From: Chlorocebus sabaeus
Taxonomy: Eukaryota > Chordata > Mammalia > Primates > Cercopithecidae
Assembly (NCBI RefSeq): GCF_047675955.1
Contig: NC_132904.1
Span: forward strand, 86,371,447-86,435,446
Reading direction: 5' to 3'
DNA length: 64,000 nt
A program made the position numbers and the translations under genes. Below are positions 12,670-25,466 of the stretch, in pieces. Positions within the stretch are counted from its first letter, which is position 1. Every line of letters starts with the position of its first letter. The notes beneath the pieces were generated by a model. The model made no database searches and was not told the origin of the DNA. It saw only the letters and a program-made list of their open reading frames with translations.

Positions 12670-14790
12670 AAATGAAGTAGTAGATATCTTATCTTACAAA
12701 GAATAAAGAAGACTCCTTATTGTCTTTAAGTCTGACCAAGTTAAGTTGACCTCACAGACTTTATTATTTCTCAGCATCCTAGTTATTAATCACATTTCAG
12801 CTCATACAACAGTTTCTCAGTGCTGGGTTGCTCTGCTATTACATCTTCTCTGAGTATATTATATCAGATTATAATATTAAAAAACTCTTATTCTTATTAC
12901 TACCAGCTTGAAAATTCCAAGGGGGTAATGGCACTATTTGTCTTCTTTGCTAATATATTGCCATTATCCAATGCAATTTTTAGAATAGATTACACAATAA
13001 ATAAAATGAATAAATGGATAAGTAGAGGAGTTATGTCATATTATTCTAATACTAAGAAACTTTCCAAAATACAAGTAGCAAAATAGGATAGAACATACTA
13101 ATGAATATCTAATCAAAAAGTAAGAAATACATTGATTTTCAGATTCATATCAAAGACAATACTGTTATGTTAGAGTTTAAAATAATTGTAGCATAATTTT
13201 TTATAGGGTTGATTTCAATTGTCTTTGGTTTTTTAATATAAACCATTGAAAGAAGAAGGTTCCTATATAAGACGATGGGGAACAGGAACAGGACTTAGAA
13301 AAAAGGAGACTGTCCTGATTTTAACTGACATATACTTTTAATCACTTACTAAGAACAAACTGGTATAAACATTCTTATGCAGTAGAAAGAACAAAATTAG
13401 TTTTAATTTTAAACAAGAATCCAGATGATACAGAATGGAAAATTCTACAGTAGAATGTGATAGCTACGTCTCCTAAGGCACCAGCTTACCTGCTTTAACG
13501 AAGACCACAAATTTGACATGATTCAGAAGGTGCATTGCTCTCACATGTTTGTACCAATATAGGAGTTGGTCAAGAAGATGACTAACATCTTAAACAAGTG
13601 AATTTTTTCTCTGTGTGCAGAAAACTCCCATTTATTGCCATGACCCATGCAGCAGGAAAGCCAAAAGACAAGTAGGAGGGAAAAGAGTATTCGGCTATAA
13701 GGAAATCACCTGGTGTTCTTCACAATGCTTTTATTCCCATCCTATAGGTTCAAAATTAGGCAGATGGCACACCAAGTTGTAAGATATATCTGGTAATGCT
13801 GTTTACATTCAAAACAATATTTATTCTTATCATTTGATTCAGAAAACAAATTAAATGACTGGCACAAAAGAAAATAACCCAAGAGATTTGTTCAACGAAA
13901 CAAAGCAGAACCTCAACCAAAGAGATAAGGTGCTGCCTAAGGTTATCACCAGTCCTTAGTATTAGGGAATGAGTAAACCCTGCTTTTTACCACTGTCAAA
14001 GTGTCCAGTGTTGTCCTTTTTAGAGCCTGGCTAGCTGAGGGTTATGTGGCAATAAACATCTTACTTGTATTTTAGTCCCTTAAATGAATGATTTAGATAG
14101 GAATGATTCTCCAAATTTTGAAAATACTTATCAGAAATGTTCTCTTATTCCTTCACTCTATACCACACAGACTCTGTAATAATCTCTCTCTTCTGCCTCC
14201 ACATGTTTATTGCAGAACATTAGGAGTTAGCAGAGAGAAAGCTTCTCACCAGCATGTTTTGGACTCACTGCTTTTTTCCAAGTGATCTGAGATGATAAAA
14301 TTATTCACCTTAGGGTTCCAACCCAGCACTCCTTTTTGATTTTCACCTATGTTTGTGAGCTTTTCTGTTGATGCTAAAACTCTACACTATAGTCAATGCC
14401 TCATAATTTAATTACATTAGTTGTTCCTAGTTTTCAAGGAAAAATTTATTCCTGACATTCTTCTAATTTAGCTCAGATTCACTTTTGCAGAAAGACAGAA
14501 TTAGCTACTTTACAATCGTTTAGTATTTGACTGATTTTGGAAGATGAAAAAGTGTTTGTGTCTATTTAGCATACTTTCTTAGCCATTTAACCAAGATAAT
14601 CATATTCTATTGATTCTCCTAGAGATACTTTATTTATTCGCTTCACCTGTCAGAATTTATGTTAGACTGTCACCAAGAATTACTTACAATTGAAATAAAT
14701 CAAAGAGAGACCACTAAGAACATTGTCAATTATTAGTACAGTAATCTTGAACTTCCTGAGTTTTTTATCCCTAAGAGAAGTTATTTATCT
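12670..14790. other. No gene seen
   Basis: AT-rich sequence between the TRIM64-like SPRY fragment and the next Alu. Only short chance frames. Confidence 0.55.
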
Positions 14791-14792
14791 GC

Positions 14793-15094
14793 CAGGCGCA
14801 GTGACTCACGCCTGTAATCCCAGCACTTTGGGAAGCCGAGGTGGATGGATCATGAGGTCAGGAGATCGAGACCATCCTGGCCAACATGGTGAAATCCCTT
14901 GTCTACTAAAAATACAAAAAAATTAGCTGGGCATGGTGGCAGGTGCCTGTAGTCCCACCTACTGTGTAGGCTGAGGCAGGAGAATGGCATGAACCCGGTA
15001 GGCGGAGCTTGTAGTGAGCAGAGAGCATGCCACTGCACACCAGCCTGGGCCACAGAGAAAGACACTGTCTCAAAAAAAAAAAAAAAAAAAAAAA
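14793..15094 (+). mobile_element. Alu (plus)
   Basis: Full-length dimeric Alu from GCCAGGCGCAGTGACTCACG to an A-tail of about 23 bases. Confidence 0.92.
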
Positions 15095-15811
15095 GTTATA
15101 TATCAATAACCTGGTTACAGATTTTTTTAATACAAGAATTTTGACTCTTTTATAGTACAAAAAGAAAAAATTGATAAAGCGGATAACTTGGAAAAAATCT
15201 AACAAAACTGAGACACATTCTTGATTAGCACTCTATTTCTGTACTAAATTTAGGAAACATGTAAATGGCAGTTTTCGTCAGTGAAATAAGACAGACACAC
15301 AGAGAAAAACACTTCATGGCCCCACTCATATTTGAAATCTATTTTTAAAAGCTCAATACATTAAAAAAGGTGCTTACATTGATGGGAATAAAATAGGTAA
15401 ACGAAAGGCAAAAGTTGTAAAGGCACAGTAATGTAGAATAAATGAATCTGATGTACAATCTGTAGATATATTCGATAATCTTGTATTGTTTTAGGGAAAT
15501 ATTCTGAGAGACTAGATTTTTGATGTTCTTATCATAAACAAGCACAGATAAGTGATATGATAGATTTGTTAATTTTCTTCATTACAGTAATCATTTCATT
15601 ATGCATATGTATCTCAAAACAACATATTGTGCACCTTGAAAATATAAAATAAAACAAATTAAAAAATAAAGGTAATTTTGTTATTTTGCACGTAAGCTGA
15701 AAATAAGGGAAGACTGGGTCAGTAATAACACTGCTTTGCTGACTTAAGAGAAGTCTAATAAAATACTTTTATTTTTGAAGTTATCTGTATTAAAAAAATA
15801 AAAATTGATAT

Positions 15812-16110
15812 AAGGCTTGTGGCAGTGGTCATACTTATAATCCCAGGGCTTTGGGAGGCCAAGACAGAAAAATCACTTGAGGCCTGAAGTTTGAGATCAG
15901 TCTGGGCAACATAGTAAGACCTTATCTCTACCAAAAAAGATAAAGAAAATTAGCCTTGAGTGGTGGTGTGCACCTGTTGTCCCAGCTACTCAGGAGGCTG
16001 AGTTGGGAGGATTGCTTGAGTCCAGGAATATAAGACTGCAGTGAGTTCTGATTGTGCTATTGCATTCCAACCTGGGTGACAGAGTGAGAATTTGTCTCAA
16101 AAACAGCAAC
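15812..16110 (+). mobile_element. Old Alu (AluJ-like, plus)
   Basis: A decayed Alu dimer (CTTATAATCCCAGGGCTTTG ... TGTCTCAAAAACAG) with many substitutions, indicating an early insertion. Confidence 0.88.
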
Positions 16111-16472
16111 TCATTATGTTATGTAGCCATTTTACCTGAAAGGTATAATTATTTCTTCTACAATTAATAAATCTGCATATGTCGAAGCCAGCTATATCAG
16201 GTAGAGCTAGGGCTTCTCTGGGGACACAGAAGTGAGAAGCAGGGAGCTTGACGCGCTACTGGCTCTTCCTGATGGTGACCTGGACCCCCGCCCATGCCTC
16301 CCGCAGCCGGCATGGCGCTGCTGGCTGGGACCCGGCAGTTGGACGACGGGGCGCTCTGCATGCCGTCCCCACCCCTAGGCGCACAGGTCTAGGAGGATCG
16401 CGCTTACTACGAAGAGTTCCAGGACTTCTCTAGTCGGCCTGACACCCACCCGCAGCATCGCCTCGGAAGACA

Positions 16473-16773
16473 TTTTTTTTTTTTTTTTTTTTTTTTTTGA
16501 CGGAGTCTTGCTCTGTCACCCAGGCTGGAGTGCAGTGGCGTGATCTCTGCTCACTGCAAGCTCTGCCTCCCAGGTTCATGCCATTCTCCTGCCTTAGCCT
16601 CCCGAGTAGCTGGGACTACAGGCGCCCGCCACCATGCCTGGCTAACTTTTTGTATTTTTAGTAGAGACAGGGTTTCACTGTGTTAGCCAGGATGGTCGCC
16701 TGACCTCGTGATCCGCCGGCCTTGGCCATTCAAAGTGCTGGGATTACAGGAGTGAGCCATCGCCCCTGGCCGG
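16473..16773 (-). mobile_element. Alu inserted into the ankyrin retrocopy (minus)
   Basis: Begins with about 26 T's and GACGGAGTCTTGCTCTG, and ends CGCCCCTGGCCG. It splits the retrocopy between GCCTCGGAAGAC and GACAATTATCC, with a possible short GACA target duplication. Confidence 0.92.
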
Positions 16774-17057
16774 ACAATTATCCTTTCCAGTACGAGGAGG
16801 AGCACGGCGTCGAGGGCGTGGAGAGCGTCCCGGAGGGCGTCCCGGAGGCGTGGAGCTGCTGTGGACGCTGGTGCAGCGTGGGGTGAGCGTTGAGAAGGCG
16901 CAGGAGACTGACCACAATGGCTGGACTGGCCTTAATGTTGCCTGCTATCACGGCTTTGTGGATAGACCCTGGTGGCCTTAGCTGAGTGCTCCCACATTGA
17001 GGTCAACTGGCAGGACAGGGAGGGGAACACAGCCCTAATCATAGCTGCACAGGCAGG

Positions 17058-17515
17058 AGCTGCCCCTGGCCCCATGGGCACAGTTGCCTTAGACACTGCC
17101 TCTCAGTCTTGCGCTTCCTGCATCAGCATCACCTGGGCTGGTTCATTTGAGCTTTAACACAGATCTGGTGGAAACACAGGCTGCCAGGCCCTGCCCCTGG
17201 AGTCTTTCTTTGAATAGGCCTGGGGTGGGGCCCAAGATTGAGCAGAAGAACAGGTTTCCTGGTGAGGCTGATGCCGCTGGCCCAGGGACCCCACCTTGAG
17301 GGCAGAGGGCTTTGAGGTTTTCATGCCTGATGAGGGCAAGGAACCCTTCTCAGTAGGCATTGAAGACCAGCAGAGTCACAGATCCCGGGAGAGATGTCGT
17401 CAGAGGGACACAGAGGCATCACGGAATTAAAATGAAAATCAAGAAAGGAGCTGAGCATCTGTTTCATCACTTTCCTGCGCTGTTTTACTAAAGGGGCTGT
17501 TCTGGCCCAGTCAGG
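17058..17515 (+). other. Apparently retained intron with a MER5A-like relic inside the ankyrin retrocopy
   Basis: Ankyrin coding sequence stops after ...IIAAQAG and resumes with GHTT-ITNYLLNY at about 17,516, directly after an acceptor-like CTGGCCCAGTCAG. The intervening sequence at about 17,095-17,320 resembles the old hAT transposon MER5A (GCATCAGCATCACCTGG, GGTGGGGCCC, GATGCCGCTGGCCCAGGGAC). MER5A stopped moving long before primates, so it was probably inherited from an intron of the parent gene rather than inserted into the copy. Confidence 0.5.
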
Positions 17516-18752
17516 GCACACTACCATCAATCACCAACTACTTGTTGAACTATGTCCCGGGTCTTGACCTTGAAGGAGGGACGCGTTCGGGTTGAAAGCC
17601 GCCATGCCTGGTCGATCGCATCCCAGCCCTGAGCTAGCAGGGGAGGGTTTCCACCCGAGGGCCCCGTCGTGGGATGTCGCCAGAGGAATGGCCATTTACA
17701 CGTTGGCTTCATGCAGAGGCTCCAGGTGCGCCCCTGCCTGTAGCGTTCAGGGAAAAGTACCAGCTTCAGCTGCCTCCGCTCCTCTAGAGGGCGCGGAAGC
17801 CCGAGGTCTCCAAGAACTGCCTGCAGAAGCTCAAGGACTGCGAGCTGTCCGCGCTGACGCCGCGCTCAGTGCGCCGCCGGGAGGATCTGGGCGCCCTGGA
17901 TCACATGGTCAGGATGACCACGAGCCTCTAACAGCCCCGCTGTGGCCATCGCGTGCCAGACACTGACCCCTCGAGAGCACTCTGTGCGTGCGGAAGAGGC
18001 GGCTGGCGGTGCAGGAAATCCTGGCTCTGCAGCAAATTCTGGCGGCGCGGCGGGGGGTGGGGGGAGGAGGCGGGCGCAGGAGGCAGGCAAGCGGAGGGCG
18101 CAGAGCACCCCAAGCGGCCCGGCCCAGCGGCCGCGGGCTCCCAGGACTGCTCCGCAAGAGCCGGCCTCCCACCTGCCCCGCTGCAGGGGTCCTGGGGCTC
18201 CGCCACCCCCGCCCCGCGGAAGGCCAGCCTCTGCCCCTGCAGGGCTTTCAGCGGAGCAGCTTGTGGCCGGCGTGGTGGTGCCCCAGGTCAGCCTCAGCAT
18301 GGCGCCGGCGCCCACCTTCCAGCCCCGAGAGGTCGGCGCGGAAGGGCAGCACAAAGGCCAGCGGCCACCTGCGGATACCAGAGTGGCCTTACAAGGTGGC
18401 CAAGGAGGAGAAACGGGAGGCGGAGGAGGCCTAGAAGAAGTGCGAGGCCAAGGTGCAGGAAAAGCGCCCACTGTCCTGTAAGAAGAGGACATGAGAGTCC
18501 GCGGGTGCTTGACATGGGGTTCCAGGGCAGGGGGAGGCCGAGGGGCTGGGCACCATGGCCGCTCCCAGGACCACCGGGCCGCGTGCGTTTCCACGCTGTC
18601 TCTCTAGGATGCTCCCAGGAAGGGGCTGGGGGAGCTACATGGATTCGCCTGACACCAACCACCCTAGGAATCAGTACACCTAGCGGGCATGTGGCCTTAA
18701 ATACTCCCTTTAGAATACCTCAATGAAGATTTTTTTAAAGATCAGTTTATTA

Positions 18753-19068
18753 GGCCGGGTGCCAGCGCGGTGGCTCACGCCTGTAATCCCAGGCCTCTGG
18801 GAGGCAGAGGCTGGCGGATGACCTGAGGTTAGGAGTTTGAGACTAGCCTGACCAAAATGGAGAAACCCCGTCTCTACTAAAATCACAAAATTAGCCGAGC
18901 ATGGTGGCACATGCCTGTAATCCCAACTACTCCGGAGGCTGAGTCAGGAGAGTCGCTTGAACCCGGAGGAAGAGGTGGCAGTGAGCCAAGATCACGCCAT
19001 TACACTCCGGCCTGGGCAACAAGAGGCAAACTCCGTCTCAATTTAAAAAAAAAAAAAAAAAAAAAAAT
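18753..19068 (+). mobile_element. Alu inserted into the retrocopy 3' part (plus)
   Basis: Complete Alu with A-tail, flanked by ATCAGTTTATT and ATCAATTTATT, a near-perfect target-site duplication. Confidence 0.92.
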
Positions 19069-20244
19069 CAATTTATTGAAGGGTATTTTCTGTGTAATTT
19101 TGTATCTTTTAATCGTTATCCGATTTGCCAAGTTTTACAAATGAAAGGGCCCCTTGTATCCAAGGCCTTTAAATACACTTGCCTGAAAACCTTTTATTTA
19201 AAATACTGTTTCTGGCAATAAATATTTATGATATCTGTAGGAGTTTACACAGAAATCATGGGATTCTCTCCTTTTTGGCTGTTTGGTCTTCTCATCGTGG
19301 GTGCACGTGCACACTGGATGTTTTTATTAATTAGGTTAAGTGATGCCGGATATTTCTATTTGATGGAGGGATTGACTCGTTCAGCTACTTGATCAAGTGA
19401 GACAGAGAGATCGGATTTTATTGTATCTTTTTAAAAAGTATCCATACAGTCATATATTGGGGGAAAACATTTATCATCAAATTATAAAACAATGCAGCGA
19501 TAAGCATGTATAGCTTGCTAGAATTAAACTCATTTTAAGCAAGGAGTTTTAGATAAACTGGAGACAAAATTTTTAACATATTAAAAATAGATATGAGGAA
19601 AACGTGTCATTTGATAAAATGGGGGAAATGTAATAAATGATTACCAGAAATACAAAATTAAGCCTTATGTGCTCCTAAGTAAATCGAATCCAGGCATCCT
19701 TAAAATTTAAAAAAAGGATGCAGCAAGAGTAAGGAGCCCAGAATGATGCAAATTACAGGAATGGGGAGGAGGTGATATTTAGAACAAGCAAAGAGAATGC
19801 AATGGGAAGCAAACTTCTTTTAGGCAAATTCTCCTGGAGTGGACCAGGCACCCCTCTCTTCCAGACTCAGTTCCAAAAAGTCCATTATGTGGGTGTTTCT
19901 TTTATTTTTCCCTTGAGGACTGCCCTTGGTGTTTATTTCAACCTCATGCGGACCTCATGGAATTTCGAAGACGTGGGGCCTTGGCATTGTGGCACCTTCC
20001 TGCCACACATACATAATTCACAGCATTACCAAGTCCCTATGAGCCCTACCCTCACCTCTGTCAGCTGAGGACCCAGCCAGGCAGTGCCACATCGTCTCCC
20101 AGGCACGCTTCTCCAAGCCGCTTTCCCTGCTGCGAAAGTTCTCAAGGCACTGCTCTGGGCAGTGTTACACGGGAGAGATGGGGAGGTAAATATAGATCTT
20201 AAAATGTGATATTCTGTGAATCTCTTCACAGACTGTAAAACGAA

Positions 20245-20625
20245 TGTATGTGGCACATACACACCACGGAATACTATGCATCCGTAAAAAAGGATGAGTT
20301 CTTGTCCTTTGCAGGGACATGGATGAAGCTGGAAACCATTATTCTCAGGAAGCTAACGCAAGAATAGAAAACCGAACACTGCATGTTCTCACTCATAAGT
20401 GGGAGTTGAACACTGAGAACACATGTACACAGCGAGGGGAACATCACACACCAGGGCCTGTTGGGGAGTGGGGGGCAGGGCAGGGATATAACTGGGATAA
20501 ATACCTAATGTAGATGGTGGGTTGATGGGTGCAGCAAACCACCATGGCACACGTATACCTATGTAACAAACCTGAACGATCTGCACATGTCCCCAGAACT
20601 TAAAGTAGAATAATAAAAAAAAGGT
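20245..20625 (+). mobile_element. L1 3' end fragment
   Basis: ATGTGGCACATACACACCACGG to CCCAGAACTTAAAGTAGAATAA matches the end of L1 ORF2 and its 3' UTR, including the G-rich tract, with a short A-tail. Confidence 0.88.
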
Positions 20626-21104
20626 TTATGTCTTAATGTTGATGTTAACTTACCATAAATTAAATTACGCGTGTGTGTGTATATATACATATATATGCAT
20701 TTGAAAAATTAGGCATAACATCAAATTCATTTATTTCAAGCTTCTTATTTTACACATTAAAATATTTTATATATGTATATAATTTTCTTCTGCCTGAAAA
20801 ATACTTAGTTTCTCTCTTTGATTGAAATCATTCCTGTATCTCATCCTGGTTAATTTTTAAGTTTCCTAACGATTACCTCCCAAAATATTATTCAATATTC
20901 TAACTTCTAGTATCAGTTAATTGAGTTCACAACTTATCTAAATATATTTATCTATAATATATTTGTGTGTTTCAATTCTACTTCTTAAACTTCTCATTGA
21001 GATTCATTAATTTATTGCATTTTCATCTTATCTTTGTTTTACAGAATTATTTTTTATGATGAGATCACAATTTATTTAGCAATTCTACTGTTGATTAGTA
21101 TTTA

Positions 21105-21865
21105 TTTTGTCTCCAATTTGGAGCTACAATAAAAATTGATGCAATGATCAACACTGTGTTTATCTTGAAATACACATAGGCAACCTGTGGAATCTATTTT
21201 AGAGTTAGAATATCTAGCCCATAAGGAATGCTCATAGTCAGTTTGCCAAGTAGTATTTCAGTTTACATCCCTCCAGCCATAAATAACTTTCACTGATTCT
21301 TTGTCTTTCACAACACACAATATAATATGTCTTTAAATTTTGCTAATTTTTATGCAGGCCTGTAGTTCAACTTATGGATTAATTTTTATTATTCTGAGGA
21401 CTAATATAAGTAATCCCTTTTACATATTTGTCCAGTTATTTATGCCTCCAATTTTATGAAGTGCCTGTTCAAATATTTTCCCAATTTTATATTGGGTTCA
21501 TTTTCTTTTATTGATTACATTCATTAATCACATGTATTGTATTTTATTGCATATATGTTGGGTTAAATATTTTTCTCCACTCTTCCTTTGCATTTTAATT
21601 CTTGAGTGGTATATTTTGAAACACAGAAGTCATCATTTTTGATATAAACTAACTAAATTTTCCTTCTTAATTGTTACATTTTTGTCTTGGTTAGGAAATC
21701 TTTCTCTGTGAGAATATTTTATTGTGTTCCCTTCAGCTTCAGAACGTGAATCCATGTGGAAATGAACTGTGTATGGTTTGAGGTAGGGATCAGTATTCAG
21801 TTATGTCCATTTGAATATTTAATTGATCCAGTATTGTCCTGATCACCTTGTAAATTTCACTGTAG
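21105..21865 (-). mobile_element. Ancient L1 relic, antisense
   Basis: Scattered L1 antisense blocks remain (CAGTTTACATCCCTCCAGC, AGTGCCTGTTCAAATATTTTC, TTTATATTGGGTTCATTTTC, TTTTCTCCACTC). Its right part falls within the inverted duplication shared with 63,840-64,000. Confidence 0.6.
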
Positions 21866-22350
21866 AAAAACACTCTAATAATGCATGAGCATTTGTGTAT
21901 ATGAGATTTAGAAAGATAAGCACAGCATAGGAGGTCAAATAAGATGACCTCAAAGTATAGATTCATAAATAAAACACATGGATAAGTATGAAGAGACAGA
22001 AAATATTAGATGAAGAGACAGAAAATATTGCCAGGTTACCATTGAGTCTTTTGCCTCCAAGTTTTTTCATGAAGCCCAAGATCCCTACTTTGTTCCCTTG
22101 ATTTTAACTTCGTTTAGACAACTCTGTCATCTATTATTTCACTTTGTGACATTCAGAAATAATGAAAAACCAGAGAATATATTCTATTCCATACATCATA
22201 GGTAATGATTTTCCAAAAACTATTAAACAAAGAACCAATACATATGGTTTTAAAGTTTTCACCATATTTAATAGAAACACTATAAATGAGGTTTGATGAC
22301 ATTAGAACGCAACTAAAGACATTAAATATAACTTATTTGTCCTGTTTGAA
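21700..22350 (-). repeat. Inverted copy of the TRIM51-like 3' flank, without its gene
   Basis: Reverse complement of 63,365-64,000. No SPRY exon lies on the minus strand beyond 22,350, so only the downstream flank was duplicated or kept. A local tandem duplication, ATGAAGAGACAGAAAATATT twice near 21,989-22,029, is absent from the partner. Confidence 0.87.
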
Positions 22351-22354
22351 CCTT

Positions 22355-23370
22355 TTTCTAAATATATTTGAGAATATTGTTTGAAAGTAAAAAATTGAAA
22401 AAGACTGAGCATACCATAATTAATGACATTTGTGCTTCAGAAGACTATCTTTTTCAGAGATTATTTATAAAATAAAAGTACACATTTCTAACATTCCTAG
22501 TCCCAGTTAAGAGCTTATTACTGATGTGCTACTTATGATGTTGAAAGTTGTTAGGCTAACAGGATGCACTGGTGATAGTACACTGTCAAGCGGAACTTTC
22601 CTGATTTAAATGCTATCTCACCATTCCTATGCTGTACGTTTTTATTAGAATTCTAGCAGTATGTACTTTATATTGTGGCCTAAATAACAAGCACACACAA
22701 ACATGATTTCACACTGTGTATGCTGTCAGCAAGTACAACAGTGCTTCGTACATAGAAAGGGAACAATTAATGCTAAGTAAATGTTATTAGTTACTTAAGA
22801 ACGTTGTATTACGTAAATACATCCAAATCAATTATTATTTCGTTGGTAATATGATAGCAACCCTAGATGCAGAGTTAAGGAGAATATTGAGCAAGAATGG
22901 GTTAGGAGGGTGAGCAGTAGGCCCCGGAGAAAGTGAATACCAATAATTTGCTGAGTCAGAGTGGAAAGTACCCATAGGCTAAGTAAATACCTCCCATTCT
23001 GACCCAGTTCAGCAAAATAATTGAATCTTCCGTGGTTTTCATAATTCTGGGAGTTTAGAAAATGCTTTAGAGAAGTGAATGAGCCACTATACTTTTATAT
23101 TCATTTATTTTTGGTGATTTGAGAATTTCTCTAAGTCACTAGAGATACAGCTTCAGAATACTAATCTCAGGTTACAAATTAATTTTTCAATTTTATACCC
23201 ATAAACTAGTCCCCAAAGATCACCCCGCCGTTAAGTAACAGTAAATTATCTTCAATGTCATTTAAGTTCACCAGTTTCTTGTGAAGTATTTTTAACTTTA
23301 AAAAGTTTAAAAACACAAAAAAAACTATTCTTTAAAACAAAACAAGTATAAATCAAGTTCTTAAAAACCA
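22355..23370. other. No gene seen
   Basis: AT-rich, with no recognised element on either strand. Confidence 0.5.
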
Positions 23371-23371
23371 A

Positions 23372-23657
23372 TCCAGGCTGGGTGTGGTGACTTAACCTCA
23401 ACACTTGGGGAAGTCATGGGGGCAGATCCCTTGAGGTCAGGAGTTGGAGACAAGTCTGACCAACATGGCAAAACCCTGTATCTAATAAACATACAAAAAT
23501 GAGGCTGGCATAGTTGCACTGACCTGTAGTCCCAGGAGGCTGTGGCAGGAGAATCTCCTGAACCTGGGAGGCAGAGGATGAAGTGAACCCAGATTGTGCC
23601 ACTGCAATTCAGACTGCGCAAGAGAGCGAGACAACATTTCCAAAAAAAAAAAAAAAG
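23372..23657 (+). mobile_element. Old Alu (plus)
   Basis: Degraded Alu (GGCTGGGTGTGGTGACTTAA ... GAGACAACATTTCC) with A-tail. Confidence 0.88.
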
Positions 23658-23807
23658 GGTCTTCTACTCTTTAAAAATCATGGAAAATATAGTATTCTCG
23701 ATAAAAGTAGAAAACAAAATTGTTGTTCATATATGTTAGGTTTTAATAAAGAGTTATTAAAAAGTAATTATAAAGTCACTTTATGTGGACTTAAAAAGGT
23801 AATATCA

Positions 23808-24088
23808 GGCCGCTGTGGTGGCTCACACCTGTAATCCCAGCACTTTGGGAGGTTGAGGTTGGCGAATTACCTGAGATCAGGAGTTTGAGACCAGCCTGGC
23901 AAGCATGGAGAAACCCCCTCTCTTCTCAAAATAAAAAAATTAGCTGGGCATGGTGGCAGGCACCTTTAATCCCAGCAGGAGATTTGTTTGAACCCCGGGG
24001 GTGGAGGTTGCAGTGAGCCGAGATCCTGCCACTTCACTCCAGCCTAGGTGAAAGAGCCAGACTCCATCTCAAAAGAAAAAAAAAAAAA
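23808..24088 (+). mobile_element. Alu (plus); its 3' part forms the edge of an inverted duplication
   Basis: GGCCGCTGTGGTGGCTCACA to an A-rich tail, with an internal deletion in the right half. The match to 40,368-41,881 begins inside this element at about 24,024. Confidence 0.9.
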
Positions 24089-24263
24089 AGAAAGTAACAT
24101 TGTATAATGACATCAGACATCTGATTTACTTATCTATCATTGGAATGTATTTGTTGAAGTTATTTTTTAATTTTAATTGATAAAGCAATTATAAAAATAA
24201 ATAGAGCCAATCAAAAGGACTAGGTTTTGCCTTTGAAATTGAAGAAACCTAATCATCTATTAA

Positions 24264-24805
24264 AGGATTATAAATTATGCTGCTATAAAGACACATGCAC
24301 ATGTATGTTTATTGCGGCACTATTCACAATAGCAAAGGCTTGGAATCCACCCAAATGTCCACCAGTGACAGACTGGATTAAGAAAATGTGGCACATATAC
24401 ACCATGGAATACTATGCAGCCATAAAAAAGGATGAGTTTGTGTCCTTTGTAGGGACATGGATGCAGCTGGAAACCATCATTCTCAGCAAACTATGGCAAG
24501 AACAGAAAACCAAACACCGCATGTTCTCACTCATAGGTGGGAACTGAACAATGAGATCACTTGGACCCGGGAAGGGGAACATCACACACCGGAGCCTATC
24601 ATGGGGAGGGTGGAGTGGGGAACGGATTGCCTTGGGAGTTATACCTGATGTAAATGACGAGTTGATGGGTGCTGACGAGTTGATGGGTGCAGCACACCAA
24701 CATGGCACAAGTATACATATGTAACAAACCTGCACGTTATGCACATGTACCCTAGAACTTAAAGTATAATAATAATAAAGAAAAAAAAAGAAAAGAAAAA
24801 AAAAA
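24264..24805 (+). mobile_element. 5'-truncated L1 3' end, absent from the paralogous arm
   Basis: From AAAGGATTATAAATTATGCTG, through end-of-ORF2 text (TGGCACATATACACCATGGAA, ATGTTCTCACTCATAGGTGG), to the L1 3' UTR and an A-rich tail. It is flanked by sequence contiguous in the paralogous arm. A 17-bp tandem repeat (GACGAGTTGATGGGTGC) lies at about 24,657-24,690. Confidence 0.9.
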
Positions 24806-25194
24806 GAGTGTATCCATGCGTAGTTTAAATTTTTCAAAAAATACATACATAAAAAGAACGTAGGGAAGTGTTTTAAGAAAAGTTTCTAACTTTGGAAATT
24901 CTACACAGTGTATATGGAGCAAGGTTCTGTCTTTCACATTATTTAAAAAAAAAAAAACAGAAACCCTCAGTGTTGTCCATCAGGATGCCAAGATATATCC
25001 AGTGAATGCTCAATTATAAAGCATCTAGCCTGGCTCACTTTGAAAACTTTTCTTCTAAAATTGTCTTCCTGGGGCCTTTAATACTTGAGTCTAATTTAGA
25101 GTTTTAGAAACGATTGAGTTTAAAGAAAGTAATTCCAATCTACCCTTCTTTTTAAAACCAAAGTAGGCTTAGGAATTTCTTCCTAAAATGTATA

Positions 25195-25466
25195 AACATT
25201 ATTGTTCAAGCCTGTCATCCTGGCACATTGAGAGGTGGACACAGGAAAGGAGTTTGAGACAAGCATAGGTAACATTGCGAAACCTCGTCTCTCCAAAAAA
25301 ATAAAAATTAGTGGAGCATGGTGGTATGAACCTGTAGTCCCAGGTACTGGGGAGGCTGAGGTGGGAAGATTGCTATAGCCCGGGAGGTTGACACTGCAGC
25401 TAGACAGGATGTAGTCACTACACTCCAGCCTGGGCGACAAAGCCAGACTCTGTCTCAAAAAAAAGA
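25195..25466 (+). mobile_element. Degraded Alu (plus)
   Basis: Recognisable from CCTGTAGTCCCAGGTACTGG and CACTCCAGCCTGGGCGACAA. The left end is decayed. The same element is present inverted at 40,985-41,245. Confidence 0.8.

Larger units (their letters stand above)
16305..19230 (+). pseudogene. ANKRD33B-like ankyrin-gene retrocopy, decayed
   Basis: Starting at ATGGCGCTGCTGGCTGG the sequence reads as an ankyrin protein with frameshifts and stops: MALLAGTR, YYEEFQDFSS, then after an Alu, EEEHGVEGVESVPEGVPE. Next come DHNGWTGL-VACYHGFVD and VNWQDREGNTALIIAAQAG (an ankyrin repeat), ITNYLLNYVPGLDLEG, KAAMPG, KNCLQKL-DC-LSALTPRSVRR, LDHMVRMTTSL and KRRLAVQEIL. I recognise this as ANKRD33B, a gene on another chromosome in human. 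Exons are mostly fused, as in a retrocopy, but 17,058-17,515 interrupts the frame with non-coding sequence. The 3' part contains a second Alu and an AATAAA near 19,218. It stands out from its surroundings by high GC. Parent identity is from memory. Confidence 0.7.

Noticed and set aside
17866..18726. Long overlapping open frames of up to 257 codons on both strands, rich in Pro, Arg and Ala
   Set aside because: They are products of the GC-rich, stop-poor ankyrin retrocopy. The true parental frame is broken here, and none of the long frames shows a conserved domain.
24412..24846. A 144-codon minus-strand frame
   Set aside because: Antisense of an L1 3' end; the same peptide recurs at the other L1 fragments in the window.
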